This document shows, piece after piece, positions 1 through 8,512 of a stretch of DNA of 64,000 nt (within the stretch, counting starts at the first letter, position 1; each line of letters opens with the position of its first letter). Origin of the DNA: Mesorhizobium sp. LSJC280B00 (GTDB lineage: Bacteria; Pseudomonadota; Alphaproteobacteria; Rhizobiales; Rhizobiaceae); contig NZ_AYVL01000005.1 of NCBI RefSeq assembly GCF_000502835.1, positions 235,955 to 299,954 on the forward strand, read 5' to 3'. Below the pieces are notes generated by a model. The model was not told the DNA's origin. It worked only from the letters and a program-made list of their open reading frames with translations, and searched no databases. The position numbers were made by a program, and so were the translations under genes.

Positions 1-120
1 ACAGCACACGCCGGCGGAATCCGACACGTCACAACCGAGTCAATCCGTCGCAGCAAGATGTGTATACGCCCTAGCCCTTTGTGGGGGAGAGTGGGCGGGA
101 ACTCGGCGCAGTTAAAACAC

Positions 121-1098
121 CTAAGACCGCCGCATCACCTTCGGCGCATGGCCATGCTCCTCCCGAAACGCCCGCGCAAAGCTCGACATCGAGGCAAAGC
201 CGCAGGCCAGCGCGACGTCGCGCACCATCAGCGTCGAATGCGCCAAGAGGTCGGCGGCACGCTTCAGCCGCAGGCGGCGGTAATAGCTGTTGGGCGAGAT
301 ACTGAGTTCGGAGCGGAAATTGCGTTCGAGCTTATCGGAGGAGACACCAAGTCGCCCCGCCAGTTCCGCCATGCCGAGCCGCTCCTCCACCGCATCCTCC
401 ATGATGGCGATGGCCGACAGCACCAGTTCGTTCTGCACGCCGGTCCGCAGCCTGAGCGGCATCAGCTTGCGGTCGACGCTGGAGCGTAGCGGGCTGTGCA
501 CAAACCATTCGGCGACGCCGGCGGCCAGTTCGGCGCCATAATCGCTGGTGATGATCTCCAGCATCATGTCGAGGCTGCCGACGCCACCGGCCGAAGTGAA
601 GAGCTTGCGGTCGATGACATAGAGATCGCGCCTCAGCTCGATATCCGGAAACGCTTCGGTGAAGGCAGCCTGGCTGGTCCAGTGCAAGGTGCAGGCATGA
701 CCGTCGAGCAGGCCGGCCCGAGCCAGGAAGAAGGCGGCATCCGCCACCGCACCGATATGGGCGCCGTCGCGCAGGCTCCTGCGGATCCAGCTCACCGCAT
801 CGTGCGCGACGAGATGATCGGCATCGCCGCCCGAGCAGACGACGACGCGATCGACCTTCGGCGCGTCATGGGCGGCAAAGCCGGGCTGGATGACGACGCC
901 GTTCGAGGCCTCCACCGGGCCTTCGGCGGCGCCGACGATGATCCAGCGATAGCAGTCCCGCTTGGCCAGCACGTTGGCGGCGCGGAGCGGCTCGATCACC
1001 GAGCTGAACGCCATCATCGGAAAGCCTGGGAAGACCAGGATGGCAAAGGTTAGGGGGGTGTCGCTTGCCGTCGGTTGGTTGCGTTGTCGGTTGTTCAT
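121..1098 (-). CDS. GlxA-family transcriptional regulator (DJ-1/PfpI domain plus AraC HTH)
   Basis: A 325-residue protein with two parts. Residues about 17-190 form a DJ-1/PfpI (class I glutamine amidotransferase-like) fold, beginning FAILVFPGFPMMAFSS. Residues about 230-322 form an AraC-type double helix-turn-helix (LAGRLGVSSDKLERNFR, then DVALACGFASMSSFARAFRE). This is the GlxA/FtrA architecture, whose members activate catabolic genes in response to amino-acid or quaternary-amine ligands. At the position where enzymatic relatives carry the nucleophilic Cys, the sequence reads GAVADAAFFLA, so the N-terminal domain is probably a sensor and not an enzyme. The target genes are not evident from the neighbours. 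Confidence 0.88.
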   Translation of the reverse strand: MNNRQRNQPTASDTPLTFAILVFPGFPMMAFSSVIEPLRAANVLAKRDCYRWIIVGAAEGPVEASNGVVIQPGFAAHDAPKVDRVVVCSGGDADHLVAHDAVSWIRRSLRDGAHIGAVADAAFFLARAGLLDGHACTLHWTSQAAFTEAFPDIELRRDLYVIDRKLFTSAGGVGSLDMMLEIITSDYGAELAAGVAEWFVHSPLRSSVDRKLMPLRLRTGVQNELVLSAIAIMEDAVEERLGMAELAGRLGVSSDKLERNFRSELSISPNSYYRRLRLKRAADLLAHSTLMVRDVALACGFASMSSFARAFREEHGHAPKVMRRS

Positions 1099-1221
1099 AG
1101 CTTATGGAGCCAAAAGGATCGGGACGCTACAATTCAGGCAGATGCGCCCTGGGTCAACGGAATAGCGTGCAAGCTTGGGGGTGCGACGCAGAACAATTGC
1201 CGCTTGTCGGCGATCCCTCAC

Positions 1222-1353
1222 GCCCCCCTCTGTCCTGCCGGACGTCTCCCCTTCGCCGTCCCGTCCGTTTCAGCGTTGGAGATTGGCGAAAGCGCAAGAT
1301 AATGGCCAATCTCCCCCCTCGTGGGGAGATTCCCGGTAGGGCAGAGGGGGCGC
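1222..1353. repeat. Palindromic mosaic repeat, family A, copy 1 (diverged)
   Basis: Two inverted arms of about 30-40 bases flank a spacer. The left arm contains CCCCCCTCTGTCCTGCCGGA and the right arm contains the matching GGTAGGGCAGAGGGGG block. The inner pair CTCCCC/GGGGAG forms hairpins. It is more degraded than the other copies in the window and lies between two leftward genes. Confidence 0.8.
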
Positions 1354-1380
1354 CGTCCCGCCGACGTCTCGCTATCCGGC

Positions 1381-2562
1381 TCAACTGGCCAGCGCCTGAT
1401 CCAGATCCGCGATCAGATCGTCGCCGTCCTCGATCCCGGCCGACAACCGCACCAGCGAATCCGAAATCCCGATCTCGGCGCGTTTTTTCGCCGGGATCGA
1501 GCCGTGCGTCATCAGCGCCGGGTGCTCGATCAGGCTTTCGACGCCGCCGAGGCTTTCGGCCAGCGTGAACAGTTGCGTATGTTCGAGGAAGCGTTTGGTG
1601 CCGGCGAGGTCGCGGTCGAGCTCGACCGTGATCATGCCGCCGAAGGCGTGCATCTGCCGCCTGGCGATGGCGTGCTGCGGGTGGCTGGGCAGGCCGGGAT
1701 AGATGACACGGCGGATGTCGGGACGGCTTTCCAGCCAGTGCGCGATCTTCTGCCCGTTCGACGAATGACGCTCCATCCTCAGCGCCAGCGTCTTCAGTCC
1801 GCGCAGCGCCAGGAAACTGTCGAACGGCCCTGAAATGGCGCCGATGGCGTTCTGCAGGAATTTCAGCCGGTCGGCGAGATCCTTGTTGTCGCCGACCACG
1901 GCGACGCCGCCGACCATGTCGGAATGGCCGTTGAGGTATTTCGTCGTCGAATGGACCACGATGTCGATGCCGAGCTCCAGCGGCCGCTGCAGATAGGGGC
2001 TGCAGAAAGTGTTGTCGGCGACTGAGAGCACGCCTTTGCGCCTGGCAAGTGCCGCGACGCCTTCGAGGTCGACGACACGCAGCAGCGGGTTGGTCGGCGT
2101 CTCGACCCAGAGCAGTTTGGTTTCCGGGCGGATCGCCGCCTCGACCGCGGCAAGGTCGGTGAAGTCGACGAAGTCGACCTGCAAATTGGCCGAGCGCTTG
2201 CGCACCCGTTCCAGCAGCCGGAACGTGCCGCCATAGATGTCGTCGGTGGCGACGATATGCGCGCCTGAATCGAGCAATTCGAAAATGGTTGCGATCGCCG
2301 CCAGCCCCGAAGCGAAGGCGAAGGCGGCTGTGCCGCTTTCGAGGTCGGCCACCGCGCGCTCGAAGGCGAAGCGGGTCGGGTTCTGGCTGCGGGCATATTC
2401 AAAGCCCTTGTGCACGCCCGGGCTCTGCTGACCGTAGGTCGAAGTGGCATAGATCGGTACCATCACCGCGCCCGTCGTCGGGTCGTGGCTCTGGCCGCCA
2501 TGGATGGTGCGCGTCGAAAAGGCGAGGCGGTTTTTGCCCGATACGGTGGCTTTGACGGTCAT
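1381..2562 (-). CDS. Cys/Met-metabolism PLP enzyme, cystathionine gamma-lyase or gamma-synthase type
   Basis: A 393-residue PLP enzyme of the trans-sulfuration family, full length for this family. The PLP-binding lysine is K208 in VVHSTTKYLNGHSD. The substrate and cofactor loops YATSTYGQQSPG, ASGLAAIATIF and WVETPTNPLL are all present. Its start overlaps the stop of the cystathionine beta-synthase gene by four bases (ATGA), so the two are translationally coupled and co-expressed. Together they would run reverse trans-sulfuration, homocysteine to cystathionine to cysteine, which favours a gamma-lyase role. Gamma-lyase and gamma-synthase cannot be separated by motif alone. Confidence 0.9.
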   Translation of the reverse strand: MTVKATVSGKNRLAFSTRTIHGGQSHDPTTGAVMVPIYATSTYGQQSPGVHKGFEYARSQNPTRFAFERAVADLESGTAAFAFASGLAAIATIFELLDSGAHIVATDDIYGGTFRLLERVRKRSANLQVDFVDFTDLAAVEAAIRPETKLLWVETPTNPLLRVVDLEGVAALARRKGVLSVADNTFCSPYLQRPLELGIDIVVHSTTKYLNGHSDMVGGVAVVGDNKDLADRLKFLQNAIGAISGPFDSFLALRGLKTLALRMERHSSNGQKIAHWLESRPDIRRVIYPGLPSHPQHAIARRQMHAFGGMITVELDRDLAGTKRFLEHTQLFTLAESLGGVESLIEHPALMTHGSIPAKKRAEIGISDSLVRLSAGIEDGDDLIADLDQALAS

Positions 2563-3983
2563 CGGGCGCGCCTCAGATGGTTGATCAGGTCGATGCGTGT
2601 TATCAGGCCGATGAATTCGTCGCCATCGAAGACGATGGCGACCTCGTTGCGATCGAAGACCGGCAGCAACGCGTCCAGCGTCTGGCTGGCTTCCAGCGTG
2701 TGCAGGGTAGAGGTCATAGCCGTACTGACCGGGGCCTTGAAGCGGTCCCAGCGGCTGTCATAGGGGCCTTCGACCTTGGCGAGGATATCGCTTTCGTCGA
2801 TGATGCCGACGAGCTTGCCCTCGTCCAGCACCGGCAGCTGCGAGACATCCGATCGGCGCATGCGGCCATAGGCGTTGAGCAGGCTTTCGTCCGGGCCGAC
2901 GGACACGACATCGCCGGTGCGGAGCGTGCGCATGACCAGGTCCCGCAGATCGCCATGCTGCTCCTGCTCGGCCAGGCCCTGCTCGACCAGCCAGAAATCG
3001 TCGAAGACTTTCGACAGGTACTTGTTGCCGCTGTCGCAGACGAAGGTACCGACGCGCTTCGGCACGGTCTGCTCGCGGCAATAGCGAAGCGCTGCCGAAA
3101 GCAGCGTACCGGACGACGAGCCGGCGAGAATGCCTTCCTTCGAAAGCAGGTCGCGCACCGCAAGCATGCTCTGCTTGTCGGGGATGGAATAGGCCTTCCT
3201 GACCAGCGACAGATCGGCATTGGGCGGCACGAAATCCTCGCCGATGCCTTCGACGGTCCAGCTTCCGGCCTCTACCATCTTGCCGGTCTTGATCAACGGT
3301 GCCAGCACCGAGCCGACCGGATCGGCCAAAATCATCTCGGTCTTCGGCGAGACTTTCGCAAAATAGCGGCCAAGCCCGGTCAGCGTGCCGCCGGAGCCGA
3401 CGCCGACGACCACCGCATCGACATCGCCTCCGAGCTGTTGAAAGATTTCCGGCCCGGTCGTGGTTTCGTGGGCCAGCGGATTGGCCGGGTTGGCAAACTG
3501 GTTGGCGTAGAAGGCGCCGGGCAACTCGGCGGCGATCTTTTCGGCCATGTCCTGATAATATTCGGCATGGCCCTTGCCGACATCGGAACGCGTCATGCGC
3601 ACTTCCGCGCCGAGCGCCCTCAGATGCTGGATTTTTTCGCGCGACATCTTGTCGGGCACGACGAGGATGATGCGGTAGCCCTTGGGGATGCCGACCTGGG
3701 CGAGACCAAGACCGGTATTGCCGGCGGTCGCCTCCACGATCGTCCCGCCGCGTTTCAGTTTGCCCTGTTTTTCGGCGGCGGCAATCATCGACAGCGCGAT
3801 GCGGTCCTTGATCGAGCCACCGGGATTCTGGCTTTCGAGCTTGATGAACAGCCGGCACTTGCCGATGTCGAATTTGGTCAGCTCGACGACCGGTGTCTGC
3901 CCGATCAGGTCGAGAACCGAGGCATAGGGCGGGCGCAGGCGGGACGATGCATCGTCTGGTGCCACGATCTTGTGCTTGCTCAT
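2559..3983 (-). CDS. Cystathionine beta-synthase with C-terminal CBS-domain pair
   Basis: A 474-residue protein. Residues about 20-330 form a fold-type II PLP domain with the PLP lysine K59 in [13 protein letters not shown], the asparagine loop [13 protein letters not shown] and the phosphate-binding [10 protein letters not shown]. Two CBS motifs follow (about 350-474), the usual AdoMet- or adenosyl-sensing regulatory module. I chose the ATG preceded by GGAG nine bases upstream; an in-frame ATG 16 codons earlier has no such site. The enzyme condenses serine (or O-acetylserine) with homocysteine (or sulfide). It is the first gene of a two-gene leftward operon with the gamma-type enzyme. Confidence 0.9.
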   Translation of the reverse strand: MSKHKIVAPDDASSRLRPPYASVLDLIGQTPVVELTKFDIGKCRLFIKLESQNPGGSIKDRIALSMIAAAEKQGKLKRGGTIVEATAGNTGLGLAQVGIPKGYRIILVVPDKMSREKIQHLRALGAEVRMTRSDVGKGHAEYYQDMAEKIAAELPGAFYANQFANPANPLAHETTTGPEIFQQLGGDVDAVVVGVGSGGTLTGLGRYFAKVSPKTEMILADPVGSVLAPLIKTGKMVEAGSWTVEGIGEDFVPPNADLSLVRKAYSIPDKQSMLAVRDLLSKEGILAGSSSGTLLSAALRYCREQTVPKRVGTFVCDSGNKYLSKVFDDFWLVEQGLAEQEQHGDLRDLVMRTLRTGDVVSVGPDESLLNAYGRMRRSDVSQLPVLDEGKLVGIIDESDILAKVEGPYDSRWDRFKAPVSTAMTSTLHTLEASQTLDALLPVFDRNEVAIVFDGDEFIGLITRIDLINHLRRAR

Positions 3984-4168
3984 GTCAGATGCTCCGTTGC
4001 CAGAATGAGCAACCGCCCTGGAAGACGGCAACCTACCGTCTTTTCCAGCCGTTTGCAGTTGGAAAGAAGATAGATCGTGCCAATCCGGCCGCCAGCAGGG
4101 GAATGGAATTTCGCGAAAGCTTCGCCGGCCTGCAGGCAGGCAAAAGATTTGCAGAACCCGCTTAGGGT

Positions 4169-4660
4169 TCAGGCGATCGCCGCCTGGGCTTCGGTCTCGA
4201 TCAGAAAATCCGGATTACCGAGGCCGGCGACGCGCAGCACCTTGATGATCGGCGGCGCGCCACGGTTTGCCCAGAAGGCCATCCAGGCGCCGAAGGCCGG
4301 CCCTATGTCCAGGTCGCCGGCGATATAGACCGAGAGGCTGACGAGGTCTTCAGGCTCTGCCCCACCGGCTTCGAGCACCTTTGCCAGGTTGGAAAGCGCC
4401 TGAGCGGCCTGTGCAGGGAGATCGTCCCTGGCGACGATCCGGCCTTGCGCGTCGACGCCATTCTGGCCGCCGACCAGCACGATGCGCGCGGATGCCGGCA
4501 GCGACACGCCTTGCGAATAGGCCGGATTGCTGTGCATGCCCTCGGGGTTCAGCCTTTCGATGTCACCGCGCTTTTCCTCCTCAGCGAAAATTATCCCGCG
4601 GCCGCCCGGCCGCCCATAGGGATCGCGCGGCACAGAACGGCAATCGTGCGGCCGTTTCAA
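4169..4660 (-). CDS. RidA/YjgF-family protein, start uncertain
   Basis: The core from IERLNPEGMHSNPAYSQG through YIAGDLD to the C-terminal RVAGLGNPDFLIETEAQAA is a RidA-family reactive-imine/enamine deaminase fold. The normal family N-terminus begins at about the IERLNPEG residues. The first in-frame ATG is roughly 38 codons upstream and would add an unusual Arg/Pro-rich leader. The best ribosome-binding site (GAGGAGG) sits just upstream of a GTG that is out of frame with the gene. The true start is therefore an unusual codon near ATC, or there is an indel. A small inverted repeat (GAACCC/GGGTTC) overlaps the stop. Confidence 0.78.
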   Translation of the reverse strand: MKRPHDCRSVPRDPYGRPGGRGIIFAEEEKRGDIERLNPEGMHSNPAYSQGVSLPASARIVLVGGQNGVDAQGRIVARDDLPAQAAQALSNLAKVLEAGGAEPEDLVSLSVYIAGDLDIGPAFGAWMAFWANRGAPPIIKVLRVAGLGNPDFLIETEAQAAIA

Positions 4661-4739
4661 CGCACCATCTCGTTCGTTGCGGCTGCCGATTCCGCCATGC
4701 TACCCGGCGCTGGGCGAACAGCAATGCAAGGAACGGCCG

Positions 4740-5069
4740 ATGAAGATTCTTGCCTATGACAATTTCAGGCCCGGCGTCACGCTCGACGATTTGCGGCCTT
4801 ATCTGCGCGACGAAGTGTCGAATGTCTGGCGGCTCTGGAAGGCGGGGATCGTGCGCGAGAACTATGCGCGCGGCGATATTGGCGGCGTCATCATCGTCTT
4901 CGAGCTCGACAGCGTCGCGGAAGCGAGGCGATACACCGAGGACTTCCCGCTGTCCAAGGCCGGGCTGCTGGAATGGCACTTCATCGCCTTCGACGCGCCA
5001 TTGCCGCTGGAATTCCTGTTCGATCCGACGGTCGATATCGCCAAGCCATGGGACCGGACTGCGGCATGA
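4740..5069 (+). CDS. Small hypothetical protein, possibly a dimeric alpha/beta-barrel
   Basis: A 109-residue soluble protein. It begins MKILAYDNFRPGVT, has a central GDIGGVIIVFELDSVAEA strand-helix pattern, and ends PTVDIAKPWDRTAA. The size and the strand-helix alternation resemble the ferredoxin-like dimeric barrels of the muconolactone-isomerase/YciI type, but I do not recognise a specific function. The start follows an AAGGAA site. Its stop overlaps the start of the next gene (ATGA), so it is translationally coupled to the isochorismatase-like gene and probably acts in the same pathway. Confidence 0.75.
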   Translation: MKILAYDNFRPGVTLDDLRPYLRDEVSNVWRLWKAGIVRENYARGDIGGVIIVFELDSVAEARRYTEDFPLSKAGLLEWHFIAFDAPLPLEFLFDPTVDIAKPWDRTAA

Positions 5070-5713
5070 TCCGGGCGAGCGACGGGATCGAAATCCCGGC
5101 CAGCCTGGCTGAGTGGTGCGATCCGCGCCGCACGGCGCTGGTGGTCTACGACATGCAGGTCGGCATCTGCCGGCAGGTGGCCGGCGCCGCCACCATCGTC
5201 GAGCGCACCGGCACGGTGCTGGAAGCGGCGCGCATGGCCGGAATGCGGGTGGCGTTCACGCGCCATCTGTCGCTGCCGCGCAAATGGATGGGCGCGACGC
5301 AGCTGCGCACCGCCATGAACTGGCAGCGGCGCGACAGCCCCGACACGGTTGAGCCGTGGTTCCCGCGCGACGCCGAAGCGACGCGGATCGTGCCCGAGCT
5401 GGAACCCCGCGATGACGAGGCGGTGTTCGACAAGCTCACGATGTCGGCCTTCGATTCCACCGCGCTCGGCTTTGCCTTGCGCGATTGCGGCGTGCGCACG
5501 ATAGCGCTCGCTGGCATCGCCATGGAGATCGGCATCGAGCCGACCGTTCGCCAGGCGACCGACAATGGCTTTGTCGCCGTGGTAATCGACGACGCCTGTG
5601 GCTTCGGCAACCGCGAAGCGCGCGACCGCTCGATGGCGACGCTACGCTTCCTCGGCGAAGCCGTCGTCACCGACGTCGCAAGCTTCTGCAGCGCGCTTGC
5701 CGGCGCGGGTTGA
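5066..5713 (+). CDS. Isochorismatase-like cysteine-hydrolase family protein lacking the usual catalytic Cys
   Basis: A 215-residue protein of the isochorismatase-like hydrolase fold, with strands and loops in the family order: LVVYDMQVGIC (Asp29), VFDKLTMSAF (Lys123), then LAGIAMEIGIEPTVRQA. Typical members use an Asp-Lys-Cys triad. Here the position of the nucleophilic Cys, in the segment that normally reads CVE-T, is Gly156. Either the enzyme uses a different mechanism, as true isochorismatases do without Cys, or activity is lost. It is coupled to the upstream small protein by a four-base overlap. Confidence 0.85.
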   Translation: MIRASDGIEIPASLAEWCDPRRTALVVYDMQVGICRQVAGAATIVERTGTVLEAARMAGMRVAFTRHLSLPRKWMGATQLRTAMNWQRRDSPDTVEPWFPRDAEATRIVPELEPRDDEAVFDKLTMSAFDSTALGFALRDCGVRTIALAGIAMEIGIEPTVRQATDNGFVAVVIDDACGFGNREARDRSMATLRFLGEAVVTDVASFCSALAGAG

Positions 5714-5739
5714 GGGCAATCGGCTTGCCGCGCGACCCA

Positions 5740-5828
5740 CCGTTTCACGGCAACGCCGAACCGCTCCATCGCTTTGTCTTCACGCAATTGCGGACGGAAA
5801 ACCGCTCCGCGCTTTTCCCGGAATTGAT
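5740..5828. repeat. Dispersed repeat family D, copy 1
   Basis: The stretch with CGTTTCAC, GAACCGCTC, CGCAATTGCGGACGGAAAA and CTCCGCGCTTTTCC matches the long intergenic repeat at 61865-62062. It fills the gap between two convergent genes and ends at the HxlR stop codon. Confidence 0.65.
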
Positions 5829-6182
5829 CTAGGTGGTGGCTGCGCTGTCGGTGCGAAAACGCACGCCCTCGGCGCGGCCGTGCACGCTGCCCCAGTCGTA
5901 GAGCGCCTGGAGCGCGGCGGCGAGATCTTCACCGCGCCCGGTCAAGGCATAGCGCCCCTTGCCGTCGGGCGACGTCTCGAGCGTGACGAAGCCGATCTCG
6001 ACAAGCTCGGCCAGGCGCTGCGTCAGCATCTTGTCCGAGAGTGAGGGGATCAGCCGGCGCAGGTCGGAATAGCGCATCGGCTGTTCCTTGATCCGCGCCA
6101 GGATCACCGTCTTCCATTTGCCGCCGAGCGCGTCGAGCGCGAACTCGACCGGACAGCCGTACAGTCTTCCGCGTTGGGTCAT
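5829..6182 (-). CDS. HxlR-family winged-helix regulator
   Basis: A 117-residue protein with the HxlR signature: GCPVEFALDALGGKWKTVIL, then YSDLRRLIPSLSDKMLTQRL (recognition helix region) and VELVEIGFVTLE-type wing residues. Cys10 sits in the N-terminal position used as a redox switch in HypR/YodB-like members, so electrophile or oxidant sensing is plausible but inferred. It is transcribed away from a decayed DJ-1/PfpI gene; such a hydrolase is a common regulatory target of a divergent HxlR protein. Confidence 0.88.
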   Translation of the reverse strand: MTQRGRLYGCPVEFALDALGGKWKTVILARIKEQPMRYSDLRRLIPSLSDKMLTQRLAELVEIGFVTLETSPDGKGRYALTGRGEDLAAALQALYDWGSVHGRAEGVRFRTDSAATT

Positions 6183-6279
6183 GCGCCAATGCTAGGCAAG
6201 GCACGGTGACAACGGAAGCAGAATTTGCCCGGTCATCTGGCCAGGGTCGCGGCTCACGGCCTGGCCGGCTACAAAATCC

Positions 6280-6495
6280 ATGGAGGAGAACGAAGATGAG
6301 CGCCCGCGACACCAATCCGGTCAATGCGAGACGGCCGAAACGTGTGGCGTCATCGCCAACCCGGCTGTCTCGACCACCACGGGCTGGCCGGTCGGCTTCT
6401 GGTGGAGCGAGCTCCCGCACCCTTGGTTCGCCTTCACCGAACGCGGCTATGTGGCCGAGATCTTTTCACCCGGCGGCAGGTGTCCTGCGTCCGGA
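6280..6495 (+). pseudogene. Remnant of a DJ-1/PfpI (type 1 glutamine amidotransferase-like) gene
   Basis: One frame encodes VIANPAVSTTTGWPVGFWWS followed by ELPHPWFAFTERGYVAEIFSPGG, which is the conserved N-terminal third of PfpI-like hydrolases. The plausible start (ATG after GGAGGAGAACGA) lies in a different frame, so there is a frameshift early in the gene. Similarity stops after about 60 codons, and the next intact gene ends almost immediately downstream on the other strand. The glutamine-amidotransferase elbow and the rest of the fold are missing. It is probably the former partner of the divergent HxlR regulator. Confidence 0.7.
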
Positions 6496-6516
6496 ATTGC
6501 GTCAAGACAAAGGGCC

Positions 6517-7869
6517 TCATCCGAGTAAGCGCTTGCTTAGCCGCGCACACTGCACGCGAATATCGGGAATGGCGTCGATTTCGAAGAAGGTGCCGCGCGT
6601 CAGTGGCCCGACGGCGAGGATCTTGGCGGATACCGTGCCGTCGCCGGCGATGACCTCGCAGTTCGCGGTCACGTCGAGGCCGAGGCGCAGCGGATCCGGC
6701 CGTGCCAGCCCACGCTCGACCAGCGACCGCACCACGCTGTTCGAGGTGGTCGAGATGTCCCTGGCGATGCCTGTGCAATCATAGATGCGGGTGACGTCGA
6801 AGCTTTCGAGCTGCTGCGTGTGGCGCGACTGGACCTGTACGCTGAAGCCGTCGCCGGCGGCGATCTCGACGACGCGCCCGGCGACAAGGCGGATGCGGCC
6901 CGCTTGCACCGCCTCGGCAACGCGGGCGTAGACTTCAGGCGCCATGCGGTGGCGGTGGATGTCCCACCAGGCTTTGGTGTGCTCGACGAAGCGGCGCTTG
7001 GCCGAGGACGGCCAGTTCTGCCAGATCTTCTGGTTGAAGGGTCTCAGACCGTCGACGACGTCGCGCCAGTCGATGCCGGCCTTCTGGTTTTCCCGGATCA
7101 GGTCGCGGAACCAGCCGACGAAATAGGAAAGCTGGGTGCCGAGCGGAATGTCGGCAACGTCGAGCTTGATCGGATTGCCCTTGCGATGCGGCGAAGGCAG
7201 CAGGCCGCGCCGAGACACCGCGACGATCGCGCCGCGGTGGCCGCGCTGCTCGAGCGACAGGAAGGCATCGACCATGCTCAAGCCCGTGCCCAGCACCAGG
7301 ACTCGGGCTTCGGGGTCGAGCGCAGTGTCCGCCTCGGATCCCATCCTGATCGCATGCCCCTGCCCCGCCCCCGGCTCTTCGTCATGCCCGGTGGCGAGCA
7401 CGGCAAGATGCGCGACCACGCTGGTGCCATTGGCCAGCGCCACTTCGACGCCTGACGCGGTCGGCGAGATCGACAGGCTCTCCTCGCGGATCAGGCGCAG
7501 CCGGCCCGTCTGCTGCTCACGCGCCTCGAGCTCGTCGAGCAGCTCCTTGAGATAGCGGGCGTAGACGCTGCGCGGCGCATAGACCGGCGCCTGTTCCGGC
7601 GTTGCCAGGCCGCGTTCAAGCAGCCAGCGCGAGAAATTGCCGGGATCGTCGGCATAGGCGCTCATGCCCGACGCGCTGACATTCAGCACATGTGCCGACA
7701 GCAGCGTTGAATAGGCCATGCCTTGCCCAAAATGAGGGCGTTTTTCGATCAAGCTGACACGTAGATCGGGATTGGGCGACTTCAGCAGATGCGCGGCAAG
7801 CACGACGCCGCTGGCGCCGCCACCGACAATGATGATCGAACTTGGCGTAGCGCGCACGGTCATGCGCAC
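6517..7869 (-). CDS. FAD/NAD(P)-binding oxidoreductase (COG4529-like)
   Basis: A 450-residue protein with an N-terminal dinucleotide-binding motif (IIIVGGGASGVVLAAHLL, glycines at 16-21) and a second one near residue 190 (VLVLGTGLSMVDAFLSL). These are spaced as in flavoprotein monooxygenase-like proteins of the HpaC/COG4529 type. The C-terminus carries YDCTGIARD and GPLTRGTFFEIDAIPDIR. Substrate is unknown. It lies 43 bases downstream of the Rrf2 gene on the same strand, and the divergent transcript is a taurine/sulfonate importer, so a role in organosulfur oxidation is a reasonable inference. Two in-frame starts six bases apart are possible. Confidence 0.82.
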   Translation of the reverse strand: MRMTVRATPSSIIIVGGGASGVVLAAHLLKSPNPDLRVSLIEKRPHFGQGMAYSTLLSAHVLNVSASGMSAYADDPGNFSRWLLERGLATPEQAPVYAPRSVYARYLKELLDELEAREQQTGRLRLIREESLSISPTASGVEVALANGTSVVAHLAVLATGHDEEPGAGQGHAIRMGSEADTALDPEARVLVLGTGLSMVDAFLSLEQRGHRGAIVAVSRRGLLPSPHRKGNPIKLDVADIPLGTQLSYFVGWFRDLIRENQKAGIDWRDVVDGLRPFNQKIWQNWPSSAKRRFVEHTKAWWDIHRHRMAPEVYARVAEAVQAGRIRLVAGRVVEIAAGDGFSVQVQSRHTQQLESFDVTRIYDCTGIARDISTTSNSVVRSLVERGLARPDPLRLGLDVTANCEVIAGDGTVSAKILAVGPLTRGTFFEIDAIPDIRVQCARLSKRLLG

Positions 7870-7912
7870 ACCAGCTGTCCTGGCGATCGTCGCCGGCTCA
7901 GGAGAGATTGGT

Positions 7913-8365
7913 TCAGGCTTGGATTTTCAACGCCGCCGAAAAATCCTCGTCGCCGGCGATGTCGCGCATTTCGGCGAGGCTGCGCTGGTCCAGCACCTCG
8001 GCGATGGCCTGCCGGACCTCCAGCATCAGGTGTCGGACTTGGCATGTCGCCTCGTTGCAGTCTTCGCAGCGCTGATACTGGGTGCGGCTGGCGCAAGGAA
8101 TGGGGGCAAGCGGTCCGTCGAGCACGCGCACGACGTGGCCGACCTTGATCTCGTCCGCCGGGCGTGCCAGCCGGTAGCCGCCCTCCTTGCCCTTGCGGCT
8201 CTGAACGAAACCGGCATTGCGCAATTCGCCAAGGATGGCATCGAGGAACTTCTTCGGAATATTGTTTCCTGTGGCGATGTCGTTGACGAAGGCGAGCTGT
8301 CCAACCGGCAGGCGCGCCAGATGGACGAGCGCCTTGAGGCCGTATTTACCTTTTTTCGTGAGCAT
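7913..8365 (-). CDS. Rrf2-family regulator with four conserved-type cysteines
   Basis: A 150-residue Rrf2 protein with an N-terminal winged helix (MLTKKGKYGLKALVHLARLP, then IPKKFLDAILGELRNAGFV and the wing RKGKEGGYRLARP). A Cys cluster follows at 91, 100, 103 and 108 (PCASRTQYQRCEDCNEATC). The related regulators IscR, NsrR and RirA bind Fe-S clusters through three such Cys, so this is probably an Fe-S or redox-sensing repressor. It is divergent from tauABC and co-directional with the FAD protein. Inverted repeats upstream are candidate operators, including for autoregulation. Confidence 0.88.
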   Translation of the reverse strand: MLTKKGKYGLKALVHLARLPVGQLAFVNDIATGNNIPKKFLDAILGELRNAGFVQSRKGKEGGYRLARPADEIKVGHVVRVLDGPLAPIPCASRTQYQRCEDCNEATCQVRHLMLEVRQAIAEVLDQRSLAEMRDIAGDEDFSAALKIQA

Positions 8366-8447
8366 AACCCGAACGTTTCTCTGTCATGCGATGGCGCAAG
8401 GCCACCGGTTGCGAAACGCCTGGCGTGCCTCCCCGCCGCGTCCAAGC

Positions 8448-8474
8448 TGTCACTACAGATAAATTCTAGTGACA
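8448..8474. promoter_or_regulatory. Candidate operator upstream of the Rrf2 gene
   Basis: A perfect 8-base inverted repeat, TGTCACTA ... TAGTGACA, with an 11-base AT-rich spacer. It lies about 80 bases upstream of the Rrf2 start. The size (27 bases) and position fit a dimeric Rrf2 operator, possibly autoregulatory. Confidence 0.55.
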
Positions 8475-8512
8475 TGATATACAAGCCGAGAAACGTTGAT
8501 TTTGCTTCGTTT

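Noticed and set aside
2577-4073. Long open frame (about 498 codons) antisense to the cystathionine beta-synthase gene
   Set aside because: Its composition (Arg/His/Gln-rich, no domain) is that of a mirror frame forced open by high GC at third positions; the sense strand encodes a full recognised enzyme.
3984-4168. SAM-type riboswitch upstream of the cystathionine enzymes
   Set aside because: The 185 bases before the beta-synthase start show none of the conserved SAM-II or SAM-I blocks that I could recognise.
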